DNA of 64,000 nt from contig NZ_FQUP01000006.1 in NCBI RefSeq assembly GCF_900129325.1, positions 124,001 through 188,000 on the forward strand, in the 5' to 3' direction. A program made the position numbers and the translations under genes. Positions 8,644 through 17,413 of this stretch are shown piece after piece. The notes under the pieces are model-generated. The model was not told the DNA's origin. It saw nothing but the letters and a program-made list of their open reading frames with translations, and ran no database searches. How positions within the stretch are numbered: position 1 is the stretch's first letter; each line of letters begins with the position of its first letter. The stretch comes from Kaistia soli DSM 19436. Its GTDB lineage: Bacteria > Pseudomonadota > Alphaproteobacteria > Rhizobiales > Kaistiaceae.

Positions 8644-9601
8644 AGCGTTCGGCGGCGGCCACCAGGGCAGCGAGGATGCCAGGCTCCGACATCGCATGAC
8701 CGCCATCGGGCACGATCACCAGTTCCGCCTCCGGCCAGGCCTTGTGCAGGTCGATGGCATTGGCAACAGGTGTACAGAGGTCATAGCGGCCATGCACGAT
8801 CACGCCGGGCAGGCCGCGCAGACGATGGGCATTGGCAAGCAGTTGGTCGTCGCGATCGAAGAAGCCGCCATTGACGAAATAATGGGCCTCGATGCGCGCG
8901 AAGGCGATCGCATAATGGGGATCGCCGAAGGCTTCGACGCGGCCGGGGTCCGGCAGCAGCGATAGCGCGCCACCCTCCCACATGCTCCATTGCCGCGCCG
9001 CCGAGAGCTGCCGGGCCTCGTCGGTCCCGGTCAGCCGGCGGTGATAGGCCGCGATGAGGTCGTGGCGCTCCGTCTCGGCAATCTCGTTGCGGAAGGGCTC
9101 GAACGCCTCCGGCAGCAGCCAGGACGCGCCCTCCTGATAAAACCAGAGCAATTCGCTTCGGCGCAGCATGAAGATACCGCGCAGAATCAGTTCGCTTACC
9201 CGCTCCGGATGGGTTTCGGCATAGGCCAGCGCCAGCGTCGAGCCCCAGGAGCCGCCGAAGAGCTGCCAGGTCACAATGCCGAGATGAGCGCGGATGCTCT
9301 CCATGTCGGCAACCAGATCCCAGGTGGTATTCTCCCGCAGCTCGGAATACGGCGTCGAGCGCCCACAGCCGCGCTGGTCGACAAGGATGATCCGGTAGCT
9401 GTCGGGATCGTGACAGCGGCGCATCATCGGGGTGCAGCCGGCACCCGGCCCACCGTGGATCATGATCACCGGCTTGCCGAGCGGATTGCCGCACTCCTCG
9501 ACATAGATCTCGTGCAGATCGGAGACCTTCAGCCGATGAACGGCATAGGGCTCGATTGCCGGAAAGAGCGGCTGGCGGGGGTCAGGGGCATCGGCAGTCA
9601 C
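8633..9601 (-). CDS. pip: proline iminopeptidase
   Basis: A 322-residue alpha/beta hydrolase of peptidase family S33 that removes N-terminal proline from peptides. Visible motifs are the oxyanion-hole HGGPG (residues 49-53), DQRGCGRS, the nucleophile elbow GGSWGS (catalytic Ser about 118) and the late GRYDLCTP (Asp) and GGHAMSE (His). The length matches the family (about 310-325). The GTG start overlaps the stop of the upstream membrane-protein gene by four bases, so the pair is translationally coupled. Confidence 0.93.
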   Translation of the reverse strand: MTADAPDPRQPLFPAIEPYAVHRLKVSDLHEIYVEECGNPLGKPVIMIHGGPGAGCTPMMRRCHDPDSYRIILVDQRGCGRSTPYSELRENTTWDLVADMESIRAHLGIVTWQLFGGSWGSTLALAYAETHPERVSELILRGIFMLRRSELLWFYQEGASWLLPEAFEPFRNEIAETERHDLIAAYHRRLTGTDEARQLSAARQWSMWEGGALSLLPDPGRVEAFGDPHYAIAFARIEAHYFVNGGFFDRDDQLLANAHRLRGLPGVIVHGRYDLCTPVANAIDLHKAWPEAELVIVPDGGHAMSEPGILAALVAAAERFKA

Positions 9602-11250
9602 GGGTGGAGAACTCCAGGGTTGGAAGACGGTTGGGGCGCGGATGGGCTCGCGGAGATGGGGGGCGAATGCGTGGCCGGCGTCGGCGCCAGCGCGGATAGA
9701 GTATCGGGCGCACCAGCCTGGTCATTAACAGCTGGAGGAGCCCCTCGGCGCGCGAAGGTCATCGTCAAAAGCACGGCGAGGCCGATCACGGCACCGATGG
9801 AACCGGAGGCGCCGAGCGGAAGCCCGAGCCATCCCGTCGGGCCGAGCACCGTCTGTGCGATACGGCCCATGCCGAGGTACGCGCCAAGGCCTGGCGCGAA
9901 CGCTGCCAGCGCGCCGTTCAACGCCACGAACGCAAGGCCCGCGGAGATGGTGGCCGTCGCCGCGGCGCTCCGGGTCGTCGGGATGTTCCAGCCTGCCAGC
10001 AACAAGGGGCCGAGCCCGGCCGCGGCGAAGGAAAGCCCGAGAGCCGCCAGCGTCGCGATGCCGGCACCGCTATGGCCGATCCGCGCTGCAGCGATCCCAG
10101 CGGCAAGAATTGCCAGCCGGGCGATGAAGGCGCGCCGGCCTGGCGGCGCCGATGGCTCGCCATGGCGAGCATAGACATCCTCGGCGAAAATCGCGCCGAA
10201 CGTCGCAAGGCCAAGTGCCAGCGCGACCGCCGCAGCGGCGACGAGGCCGCTGGCCAGAAGCAGGGCTGGCGCGGCACCGAGGCCCGTATAAGCGGCGAAA
10301 TTCAGCACCAGCCCGGCCGGATCGGTCGCCGGATCGATGCCGGCAAGCCGGCCATAGAGGGCATAGGCCGGGGCGGCCAGCAACACCGCGGCCGCGAGGA
10401 CAAAAGTCCAGCGACGTCCGCCCGCGCGCGCGCCCACTGGCGTCGCAAGCGTCGGTAGCACGGCGATTCCGACGATCAGCAGCAGCGCCAGGACAATCGA
10501 TGCGGAAGCCGGCATCGCGGTCGGTGCGGCAAAAGCGCGGCCATCGAACATCGCGAGCCATGGCAGCGGCCATCCAACCGCTTCCTGTTCAGCAACCGCT
10601 ACCGGAACCAGAAAGGCCAAAGCGAGCACCGGTAGCAACCCGGCGGCCATCGCCATGGCCGAGCGCCGCCCGCCGGCAAGCGCCGCCAATACCGCCGCGC
10701 CGATGACAACATGACTGGCGGCGGGAATAGTAAGCCCGAGCGTTTCGCTGAGGATGACCGGCACAAGCCCAGCCTCGGCCGCCAGGAGCGGTAGCAACGC
10801 AGCAAGACAGGCAAGTGCAGCGAGAAGGCCTGCAGCAGGACCGAACCGCGACCGGACGGCGCCGGCAATCGTCGCCGCGCCTGTTCGCCCCAGCGCGGGC
10901 GCAACGCCGAAAAGCGCGATGGCGCCGCCCGCGAGAAAGCACGCGACCAGCACGAGGCCCGCGACGCCGCCGAGCCCGATGGCGATCGGCGCCGCGACGA
11001 AAGCGAGTGCCGAGATCAGGATTGCGCAGGGCGCGCTGCCTGCTGCGAGCGGCCGCGTGCCGACGACGTCGCCATGGACGAGACTGCGGGCGCCAATCGC
11101 CGATGCGAGGCCGGCAGCCAGCGGAACCGCGGCCAGGAAATTAGGAAGCGGCAGCGGCGTGCCGAACCGATCGATCGCCGCAGTGATGCCGACAGCGACG
11201 AGGACCAGCGCGAAGACCGCGCCGTTCAGATTGCCTCGTTCCGCTGCCAC
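9598..11250 (-). CDS. polytopic membrane protein, divergent sodium:solute symporter-like
   Basis: A 550-residue, very hydrophobic protein with about 12-13 predicted membrane helices and a Pro/Ser/Ala-rich C-terminal tail of about 45 residues. Several stretches recall the SSS (solute:sodium symporter) family: VGIAVLPTLATPVGAR at the helix corresponding to the family signature, FGAIFAEDVYARHG, and GLGPLLLAGWNIPTTRSAA near the usual F-P-x-L-L-G-x-x-W motif. The N-terminal half is alanine-rich and poorly conserved. The GTG start has GAGGCGG upstream. It is coupled to pip by a GTGA overlap, hinting at peptide or amino-acid handling. Substrate unknown. Confidence 0.65.
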   Translation of the reverse strand: MAAERGNLNGAVFALVLVAVGITAAIDRFGTPLPLPNFLAAVPLAAGLASAIGARSLVHGDVVGTRPLAAGSAPCAILISALAFVAAPIAIGLGGVAGLVLVACFLAGGAIALFGVAPALGRTGAATIAGAVRSRFGPAAGLLAALACLAALLPLLAAEAGLVPVILSETLGLTIPAASHVVIGAAVLAALAGGRRSAMAMAAGLLPVLALAFLVPVAVAEQEAVGWPLPWLAMFDGRAFAAPTAMPASASIVLALLLIVGIAVLPTLATPVGARAGGRRWTFVLAAAVLLAAPAYALYGRLAGIDPATDPAGLVLNFAAYTGLGAAPALLLASGLVAAAAVALALGLATFGAIFAEDVYARHGEPSAPPGRRAFIARLAILAAGIAAARIGHSGAGIATLAALGLSFAAAGLGPLLLAGWNIPTTRSAAATATISAGLAFVALNGALAAFAPGLGAYLGMGRIAQTVLGPTGWLGLPLGASGSIGAVIGLAVLLTMTFARRGAPPAVNDQAGAPDTLSALAPTPATHSPPISASPSAPQPSSNPGVLHP

Positions 11251-11325
11251 GTCCGCCTCATGGTCCCGATGCTTGCCGGATCGGACAGGACACCGCCCGC
11301 GTTGTCAACGAAGTGGGCAGCGTTT

Positions 11326-12561
11326 TCAGACGCCGGAGGGCTGGAGAAGCCGCGCGCGCGGCCGCTCGAATGTCTTCACGCCGCGCTTGAATCCCATCAG
11401 GACCGGGGCAATCCGCGCAACGGCCTCCGCCTCGCCCTTAGCGTCGACCACGACCATGTCGGCTGGGTTGCCGACCGCGATTCCATAGCCCTCGCAGCGC
11501 ATCAGCCGCGCCGGCTGGTGGGTCACCATATCGAGACAAAGCGCCATGTCGGCCTTCCGACTGAGCTGGGCGATATTGGCGTAGAGATTGGCCATACGGT
11601 TCAGCGAGCAATCGCCGAAAGGCGTGAACGGGTTCATGACATTGTTGGTGGCGATCGAGCAGGTGACGCCCGCCTCAGCGAGCAGATGAGCCGGCGCGAC
11701 ACCGCGCGGCACGCTGTGATCGCGACCGCGGCCCATCAGAAACAGATCGGTAGCCGGCAGCACAGTCACCGCGACGCCGACGCGCGCGAGCCGAGCGGCA
11801 TAGGCCGCAACCTGCTCACGCGGCATGGCCGAGAGCTTTGTGACATGGCCGACCGCGACGCGGCCCTGCCATCCATTCAGCTCTGTCGCCGCCATGACGA
11901 CATCGAGATGGCTCCAGGAAGGATCGAGGTCGAAATCGAGATGAAAGTCGACATCGAGATCGAAGCGGCGGGCAATCGCGAAGATGCGCGCGATCTGTTC
12001 CTCGGGATCGGTGTCGGTATAGGGGCAGCCGCCGACGAGATCGGCGCCTTCTTCGCATGCCTTGACCAGAAGAGCTTCGGCGCCCGGATCATTGGTCAAC
12101 CCCTCCTGCGGGAAGACGCAGATTTCCAGATCGACGGCGAAGGCATAATCGCGCTTCAGTCGCTGCAGCGCGTGAAAGCCGCGCAGCCCGATGCGCGTAT
12201 CGATCTCGGCATGGGTTCGTATCCGCGTCGTGCCCTGCAGGATCGCCATCCTGAGCGTCGCCTCGGCGCGGGCATGGATATCGGACTCGCTGAAATCGGC
12301 CTTGAGGCGCGCCACTTCGCCGATCGCCTCGGCGAGCGAACCTTCCGCGCGGCAACGGTCGAGGATGCAGGCCTTGTCGAGATGGATATGGCTATCAACG
12401 AAGCCGGGCAAGACCAGACTGAAACCGGCATCCTCGCGCATGCGCGCCGGCCCGACATCGATGCCGATCGCCGCGATCAGACCGTCCTGAACCGCGATCG
12501 AGACGGGCTTTTCGGACAGAGTCGGTACAAGGGCGTGGTCGAGGACGAGATCGAAGGACAT
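11326..12561 (-). CDS. cytosine deaminase-like metal-dependent amidohydrolase
   Basis: A 411-residue amidohydrolase. The metal-binding HxH lies in GFVDSHIHLDKA (His 58 and 60), a further metal-binding His in DVDFHLDFDLD, and the conserved Asp/Asn region is in CSIATNNVMNPFTPFGD. This pattern is that of the CodA/AtzC branch, which deaminates cytosine, isopropylammelide and related ring or amine compounds. The C-terminal beta-sandwich strand (GNPADMVVVDAKG) is typical. The ATG has GGAGC seven bases upstream. The true substrate is not predictable; the window also carries pyrimidine-catabolic preTA about 31 kb away. Confidence 0.85.
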   Translation of the reverse strand: MSFDLVLDHALVPTLSEKPVSIAVQDGLIAAIGIDVGPARMREDAGFSLVLPGFVDSHIHLDKACILDRCRAEGSLAEAIGEVARLKADFSESDIHARAEATLRMAILQGTTRIRTHAEIDTRIGLRGFHALQRLKRDYAFAVDLEICVFPQEGLTNDPGAEALLVKACEEGADLVGGCPYTDTDPEEQIARIFAIARRFDLDVDFHLDFDLDPSWSHLDVVMAATELNGWQGRVAVGHVTKLSAMPREQVAAYAARLARVGVAVTVLPATDLFLMGRGRDHSVPRGVAPAHLLAEAGVTCSIATNNVMNPFTPFGDCSLNRMANLYANIAQLSRKADMALCLDMVTHQPARLMRCEGYGIAVGNPADMVVVDAKGEAEAVARIAPVLMGFKRGVKTFERPRARLLQPSGV

Positions 12562-12798
12562 CGGAGCTCCGGCAGCTATTCGCCGGCAGACTAGCCGATT
12601 TCGCGCCGTCCTCCCTTGCCGCAAAAAAACGCGTCCTGCTCGAAAATCACGCGGCCAAGGCTGCTTTGATCGCACTTGGCGTTCGCCAGCTCGCTTATCT
12701 TCACTCAGATCAGTGCCGGCTCCCGCGCCAGCGCAATGACGAAATGGACGGGCGGCGCGCTTCATGCTCTCCTCGCCGCCCGACACAAGGAGACAACC

Positions 12799-12993
12799 AT
12801 GACAGACAAGAGCGAGATCGCGGCGCTTGAACAGCAGATCGCGGATGTCCGCGCCAATCTCATCGAGCTGACGGAGCAGGCGGCGGCCTTTTCCGGCGCC
12901 GGCGACGAAGACCTGGGCGCCAAGCGGATCGCGCAACAGCAGGCCGAACTCGACCGGCTGACGGCCAAGCGGGACGCCCTTCAGAAGGGCTGA
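12799..12993 (+). CDS. small coiled-coil protein of unknown function
   Basis: A 64-residue charged protein, almost entirely helical with heptad periodicity (IAALEQQIADVRANLIEL and LDRLTAKRDALQ). It has a strong AAGGAGA ribosome-binding site at 12787-12793. The stop codon abuts the left copy of a 25-bp direct repeat. Without the 1.57-kb segment that follows, it would lie tail to tail, with no gap, against the 63-residue gene now at 14568. No known family was recognised. Confidence 0.7.
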   Translation: MTDKSEIAALEQQIADVRANLIELTEQAAAFSGAGDEDLGAKRIAQQQAELDRLTAKRDALQKG

Positions 12994-13018
12994 TCAATAG
13001 GCGGCGGCGCGCTCGATC
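12994..13018. repeat. 25-bp direct repeat, left copy
   Basis: A perfect 25-base match to 14568-14592, with differing flanking bases on both sides. The right copy is the 3' end of the small minus-strand gene, from its stop codon through the codons for IERAAAY. The left copy encodes the same seven residues and stop on the minus strand but belongs to no complete gene. The two copies bracket the PLP decarboxylase. Confidence 0.9.
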
Positions 13019-13094
13019 TCCATAGATGATCGGGCGGTTCCATTACGCTATTTTTGCTCGACACGCTCAGTCCCGGGCTCTGTGGAGCAATAAC

Positions 13095-14474
13095 ATGCGC
13101 GCGCTTGAACTATCCGATCGCGATTTGTCGGACCTTGCCTCGGAGGCGGCAAGGATCGCCGCTGATTATTGGGCCTCTCTTCCATCGCGGCCGGCCTATC
13201 CATCGACGAGCGGAACGGAAACCTCGCGCCTCTTCGATCGGCCTTGGGCGAATGAAGGACGCGGCCGCGCTGTACTCGACGATTTCTCGGCCATAGCCCA
13301 GCATGTCCGACCTTGCACAGGCCGTTTCTTCGGCTATGTCGCCGGTTCAGGCGAACCGGTCGGGGCGATCGGGGATTTCCTTGCTTCGGTCCTCAACCAG
13401 AACTGCACATCCTGGCGCTCTGCCCCTGCTGCGGTCTCTATCGAGCGCGTCGTCGTTGGCTGGCTGGCGGAGGCGGTCGGATGCGCCGGCTTTGCTGGAA
13501 GTCTGTGCGGGGGCGGCTCTACGGCCAATCTGATGGGCCTGGCGATGGCCCGCGAAAGCCTGCTGCCAGCCAATGACGACGGCGCTCGCCCCGGCGTCGT
13601 CTATGCGTCCGAACAGGCGCATATGTCGATCGCCAAGGCCGTCTCGCTGTTGGGCCTTGGTCGAAACAACCTTCGCCTGCTTCCTGTCGATGCGAGTCTT
13701 CGATTGCGCGCGGACGCTGTGCGGGACGCCATCGCTCAAGACCGCCGCGCGGGGAAGACGCCCCTGGCGATCGTGGCCAGTGTCGGGACGGTTGCCACCG
13801 GCGCGATCGATCCGCTGCATGACCTGGCCCAGATCGCCGAGACGGAAGGGCTCTGGCTGCATGTCGACGGCGCGTTCGGCGTGATGGCTGCGCTTGCCGT
13901 GCCGGAGAAGTTCGACGGCCTGTCCCTGGCCGATTCGATCTCGCTCGATGCCCACAAGTGGCTCTATCAGCCGATCGATTGCAGCTGCCTGCTCTACCGA
14001 AATCGCGATGCGCCGCGCCGCGCCTTTTCGTACAGCGGAGACTATGTCAGGATCTTCAACCAGGATCCGGAAGAAACCTTCGCGTTCTTCGACGAATCAA
14101 TCGAGCTCACGCGACGTTTTCGTGCGCTGAAGCTCTGGATGTCGTTGCAGTATCATGGACGGGACGCCTATCGCGAGGCCATCGGCAGGGACCTTCGACA
14201 CGCAGAGTTGCTTGCCGAGTCCGTCCAATCACATCCGCAACTGGAATTGCTTGCGCCGGTGCCGCTGAGCGCCGTGTGCTTCCGCCATCGCACGAAGAAT
14301 AACGAGGCAATCCTGAGGCGCGTGATCGCTCGCGGGCGGGTCTATCTTTCCAATGCAATGATCAACGGCCACTTCGCGTTGCGCGCCTGCTTCGTCAATC
14401 ACCGGACGACGCCACAGGACGTCGACGAGATCATTCGCGAGGTGATCGCCGCTGCCGACGAACTGAACGACTGA
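13095..14474 (+). CDS. pyridoxal-dependent decarboxylase (group II, aromatic amino acid/glutamate type)
   Basis: A 459-residue fold-type I PLP enzyme of the DDC/GAD family that decarboxylates an L-amino acid. Motifs: CGGGSTANLMGLAMAR (phosphate-binding loop), VGTVATGAIDPL, LHVDGAFG (Asp contacting the pyridine nitrogen) and DAHKWLY, with the Schiff-base lysine at residue 288. The start at 13095 has GGAG upstream, and longer in-frame starts add unconserved residues. Codon choice looks less GC-biased than in neighbours by eye. It is the only gene in a segment bounded by 25-bp direct repeats, so recent acquisition is likely. Substrate unknown. Confidence 0.88.
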   Translation: MRALELSDRDLSDLASEAARIAADYWASLPSRPAYPSTSGTETSRLFDRPWANEGRGRAVLDDFSAIAQHVRPCTGRFFGYVAGSGEPVGAIGDFLASVLNQNCTSWRSAPAAVSIERVVVGWLAEAVGCAGFAGSLCGGGSTANLMGLAMARESLLPANDDGARPGVVYASEQAHMSIAKAVSLLGLGRNNLRLLPVDASLRLRADAVRDAIAQDRRAGKTPLAIVASVGTVATGAIDPLHDLAQIAETEGLWLHVDGAFGVMAALAVPEKFDGLSLADSISLDAHKWLYQPIDCSCLLYRNRDAPRRAFSYSGDYVRIFNQDPEETFAFFDESIELTRRFRALKLWMSLQYHGRDAYREAIGRDLRHAELLAESVQSHPQLELLAPVPLSAVCFRHRTKNNEAILRRVIARGRVYLSNAMINGHFALRACFVNHRTTPQDVDEIIREVIAAADELND

Positions 14475-14567
14475 CGGTCGGGGCAGGAGTGCGCTGGCGA
14501 CGTCAGTTCAGAGGGAACTATGGCCTGACGAGCCCGGCATGGCGACCGACCGGATTGTTGCGCGGAC

Positions 14568-14592
14568 TCAATAGGCGGCGGCGCGCTCGATC
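14568..14592. repeat. 25-bp direct repeat, right copy
   Basis: Identical to 12994-13018, offset 1,574 bases. It coincides with the 3' end of the small gene at 14568-14759, the kind of position where site-specific integration or a recombination duplication leaves a preserved gene end. Confidence 0.9.
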
Positions 14593-14759
14593 ATCGGAAC
14601 CAGTTCGAGATCATAGAACTGGCGATCGGCATCGGAGAGCGCTGCCGCGCCGTCATTGATCACAGCGCGCAGGATCGCATGAGCACGCGAGGGGCGATGG
14701 ATGCGCCCCTGCGCCATGAGCTGTTCGAGCGCCGAGGTCAAATAGATCTTCCTGAGCAT
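14568..14759 (-). CDS. small protein of unknown function, CtrA-type promoter
   Basis: A 63-residue helical protein (MLRKIYLTSALEQLMAQ, ending MIERAAAY). A GGGAG ribosome-binding site lies about 8 bases before the ATG, and a CtrA-like element sits about 50-70 bases upstream. Its last 25 bases, including the stop, are duplicated at 12994-13018, marking the boundary of the inserted segment. The gene itself is intact. No family recognised. Confidence 0.7.
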   Translation of the reverse strand: MLRKIYLTSALEQLMAQGRIHRPSRAHAILRAVINDGAAALSDADRQFYDLELVPMIERAAAY

Positions 14760-14810
14760 CTGCCGCTCCCGATCGGAGGCATTTCCTCTGCCAGCTTGCC
14801 CAAGGGATGG

Positions 14811-14826
14811 TTAGCAGCGCGTTAAC
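14811..14826 (-). promoter_or_regulatory. CtrA-like box
   Basis: On the plus strand the site reads TTAG, seven bases, TTAAC; the reverse strand reads GTTAA-N7-CTAA. This is one mismatch from TTAA-N7-TTAAC. A second partial half-site (CTAACCAT) follows at 14838. It lies just upstream of the 63-residue gene. Assigned by consensus only. Confidence 0.4.
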
Positions 14827-14853
14827 GAAACGGTCCGCTAACCATGTCCTGCG

Positions 14854-16032
14854 CTAGACGAGGCGGACGATGGCCTCCTGGATCGGGGTCGTGACGGTCG
14901 GCCCCGCCTCCGGATCGAGGAAGACGTTGATCTCGAGGCGAACGCCGAATTCGGGCAGGTAGATCGCCGGCTCGATCGAGAAGCCGGTGCGCGGCAGGAT
15001 CGCGCGCGTGTCATGCGTCTCGAGATTGTCGAGATTGACGCCAAGCGCGTGCAGCCGCTTGCCCGGCCCCATGCTGTGGCCGGTGCGATGATGGAAATTG
15101 TCGCGGAAGCCGGCGGAGGCAATGATGCCGCGCGCGACGTCGTCTACTTGCCAACCCTGCAGCGTTCGGCCCTCGCGCCAGGCCGTCTCGATCGCTTCGA
15201 GAGCGCCGTCGCGGGCGCGGCGGACGATGTCGAACACATGCTGGATCTTTGGGGGGATCTCGATGCCGGCGAAGGCGCCCCAGGCAATGTCGGAATAGAC
15301 ATTGCGCTCGCCGGGAGTGCGCGCCCAGAAGTCGATCAGCAGCCAGTCGCCCGCTCCAATCGGTGCGGATCCTTCCGGTTTCGGCTCATAACTTACGATG
15401 CCCGAATGACCGTTGGCCTGCACGACAGGCTGGCCCTCGGTTTCAAGCCCGAGCCGCTCGAACTCCGAGACGATGAACTGCTGCAGCTCGTATTCCGTGA
15501 CGCTGCGACCGGCGCGGATCGCCGTCCGCACGCGATCGAAGGCGGCATCCTTGATGCCGGCGACGACGACGCAGGCACGCTTGTGGCTCAGAATCGCGAA
15601 GTCATCCCAGGCAGCAGCGGAGACCTGGAAGAGATCGGCCGAAGAGACGATCTCGAACCCCCAGTCGCGTAGGAGCTCCACCGTGCCGGCATCGACGAAG
15701 GAGACCGTCGGTACGCTGCCCTCATGCGAATATTCGATCGCGAGCCGCCGCGCATCCGAAAGACGTTCGCGGAGGATCGCATGCATCTCCTCCCAACCGC
15801 GATAGATGCGCTTCGGCAGGTCGATATCGTGGAAGAAGAACTGGTCGACGGTGTGAATCAGGAGCGTCGGCGGTCCCTCGCGCGGCACGATCAGCATCGC
15901 CCGCCGGGTCGGTGCCCGCTGCACGCCAAGTACCTGCCAGAAGAGCAAGTTGGAGCCGCGATAGTCATGCAGCAGCCAGGCATCGATGCCGTCGACCGCC
16001 ATGAAGGCCTGCGCGTCGGGGAGAGAGAACAT
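14854..16032 (-). CDS. M24 family metallohydrolase (Xaa-Pro peptidase/creatinase fold)
   Basis: A 392-residue pita-bread-fold enzyme with an N-terminal creatinase-type domain (about residues 1-155) and a catalytic M24 domain. Dinuclear metal ligands are visible in order: Asp in LLIDFWA, Asp in VYSDIAWG, His in HHRTGHSMG, Glu in SIEPAIYLPE and Glu in RLEINVFL. Members cleave Xaa-Pro bonds or act as creatinases or related C-N hydrolases. It is the last gene of the 22.5-14.85 kb operon, 5 bases after the flavin monooxygenase. That context favours small-molecule catabolism over general proteolysis. Confidence 0.88.
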   Translation of the reverse strand: MFSLPDAQAFMAVDGIDAWLLHDYRGSNLLFWQVLGVQRAPTRRAMLIVPREGPPTLLIHTVDQFFFHDIDLPKRIYRGWEEMHAILRERLSDARRLAIEYSHEGSVPTVSFVDAGTVELLRDWGFEIVSSADLFQVSAAAWDDFAILSHKRACVVVAGIKDAAFDRVRTAIRAGRSVTEYELQQFIVSEFERLGLETEGQPVVQANGHSGIVSYEPKPEGSAPIGAGDWLLIDFWARTPGERNVYSDIAWGAFAGIEIPPKIQHVFDIVRRARDGALEAIETAWREGRTLQGWQVDDVARGIIASAGFRDNFHHRTGHSMGPGKRLHALGVNLDNLETHDTRAILPRTGFSIEPAIYLPEFGVRLEINVFLDPEAGPTVTTPIQEAIVRLV

Positions 16033-16037
16033 GTCGC

Positions 16038-17408
16038 CTAACCTCGTCCGTAACGCTTGCCGGGGTGATCGTCGCGCAGCCGCTTCTGTCCGGCGCCATA
16101 GAGATTTTCGCGCAAGGTGGTGCCGTCATAGGCGGCGCGCATCAGGCCGCGGCGGCGCAGTTCCGGCACGACATGGCGCACGATGTCAGCGAAGGTGCCG
16201 GGACGGATGGCGTAAGTGAGGTTGAAGCCGTCGAGATCGGCAACATCGATCCAGCGCTGCATCTCATCGGCAACGGTCGCGCCCGAGCCGACAAAGACCG
16301 GCCCCATGCCGCCGACGCCCATATATTCAGCGATGTCGCGCAGCGTCCAGACGCGGTCCGGATCGGCATCCGCGAAGAGCTGGCGCGTGAAATGCGCGGC
16401 GTTCCGGTTGATGTCGGTCAGCGGCTGGTCGGGATCGAACTTCGAGACGTCGAGGCCGAGCGGGCCGGCGAACTGCACCATGGCTCCCTCGTAATCGGCA
16501 TAGGCGAGGAGATCGCGATGCTTCGCCTCGGCCTCGGCATCGGTCGCTCCGGTGACGATCGTGGCGACCGCGAAGGCCTTGATGCTGCGGGGATCACGAC
16601 CGAGCGCCGCGGCGCTGGCCCTGACGCCGGCCACGATGGGCGCCAGGATTTCAGGCCGTGTTGCATGCACGAACACGCCCTCGGCATGGGTAGCGGCAAA
16701 GGTCTGGCCGCGCTTCGATGAGCCCGCCTGGAACAGGACCGGCGTTCGCTGGACGGACGGCTCCGCGATGAAGGCGTCCGGCACCTGGAAATAACGGCCA
16801 TGATGGCCGATCGCATGGACTTTGGCCGGATCGACATAGACGCCGCGCGCCTTGTCGATCACGACTGCGCCGTCCTCCCACGAGCCTTCCCAGAGCTTGT
16901 AGGCGACCTCCATGAACTCGTCGCCGCGATCATAGCGCTCGTCATGCGAGAGCTGCTCGCCGCGGCCGAGATTGCGGGCGGCGCTGTCGAGATAGGAGGT
17001 GACGATGTTCCAGCCGACGCGCCCATCGCTGGCATGATCGAGGCTGGTCATGGTGCGCGCGAAGGCATAGGGCTGCTCATAGGTCAGCGATACCGTGACG
17101 GCGAAACCAATGTGCTGCGTGGCCGCCGCCATGGCGGACACGAGCGTCACCGGATCGTTGATCGGCACCTGCGTCGCGGTTCTGAGCGCGGCATCCGGCC
17201 GGCCCTGATAGACGTCCAGCATGCCGAGCACATCGGCCATGAAGATCGAATCGAAGCCGCCGGCCTCCAGCATCTGCGCCAGTTCTGTCCAGTAGCGGAT
17301 ATCCTTATAGCGATGCGACTGGTCGTCCGGGTGGCGCCAGAGCCCGGAGGAAATGTTGACCGGCGAGGCGTTCTCGAACGCGTTCAGATGGATGAGGCGT
17401 TCAGCCAT
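16038..17408 (-). CDS. LLM-class FMN-dependent monooxygenase (NtaA/SnaA/DszA family)
   Basis: A 456-residue TIM-barrel, FMNH2-dependent monooxygenase. Family signatures are present: WRHPDDQSHRYKD near the N-terminus, FDSIFMADVLG, GRVGWNIVTSYLDSA, YKLWEGSWED and PVLFQAGSSKRG. Relatives (nitrilotriacetate, EDTA and dibenzothiophene sulfone monooxygenases) oxidatively split C-N or C-S bonds using FMNH2 from a partner reductase, which is not encoded nearby. ATG 17408 was chosen; an in-frame GTG at 17417 overlaps the upstream stop. Its place after importer and aminotransferase genes suggests oxidation of the imported compound. Confidence 0.9.
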   Translation of the reverse strand: MAERLIHLNAFENASPVNISSGLWRHPDDQSHRYKDIRYWTELAQMLEAGGFDSIFMADVLGMLDVYQGRPDAALRTATQVPINDPVTLVSAMAAATQHIGFAVTVSLTYEQPYAFARTMTSLDHASDGRVGWNIVTSYLDSAARNLGRGEQLSHDERYDRGDEFMEVAYKLWEGSWEDGAVVIDKARGVYVDPAKVHAIGHHGRYFQVPDAFIAEPSVQRTPVLFQAGSSKRGQTFAATHAEGVFVHATRPEILAPIVAGVRASAAALGRDPRSIKAFAVATIVTGATDAEAEAKHRDLLAYADYEGAMVQFAGPLGLDVSKFDPDQPLTDINRNAAHFTRQLFADADPDRVWTLRDIAEYMGVGGMGPVFVGSGATVADEMQRWIDVADLDGFNLTYAIRPGTFADIVRHVVPELRRRGLMRAAYDGTTLRENLYGAGQKRLRDDHPGKRYGRG

Positions 17409-17413
17409 GCGGC

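Noticed and set aside
11074-12594. A 506-codon plus-strand open frame over the symporter-like and amidohydrolase genes
   Set aside because: It is antisense to two genes with recognisable motifs; low-complexity composition.
14854-16032. DMSP lyase DddP identity for the M24 protein
   Set aside because: The length is shorter than DddP and all five canonical M24 metal ligands are present in the ordinary peptidase arrangement; nothing specific to DddP was seen.
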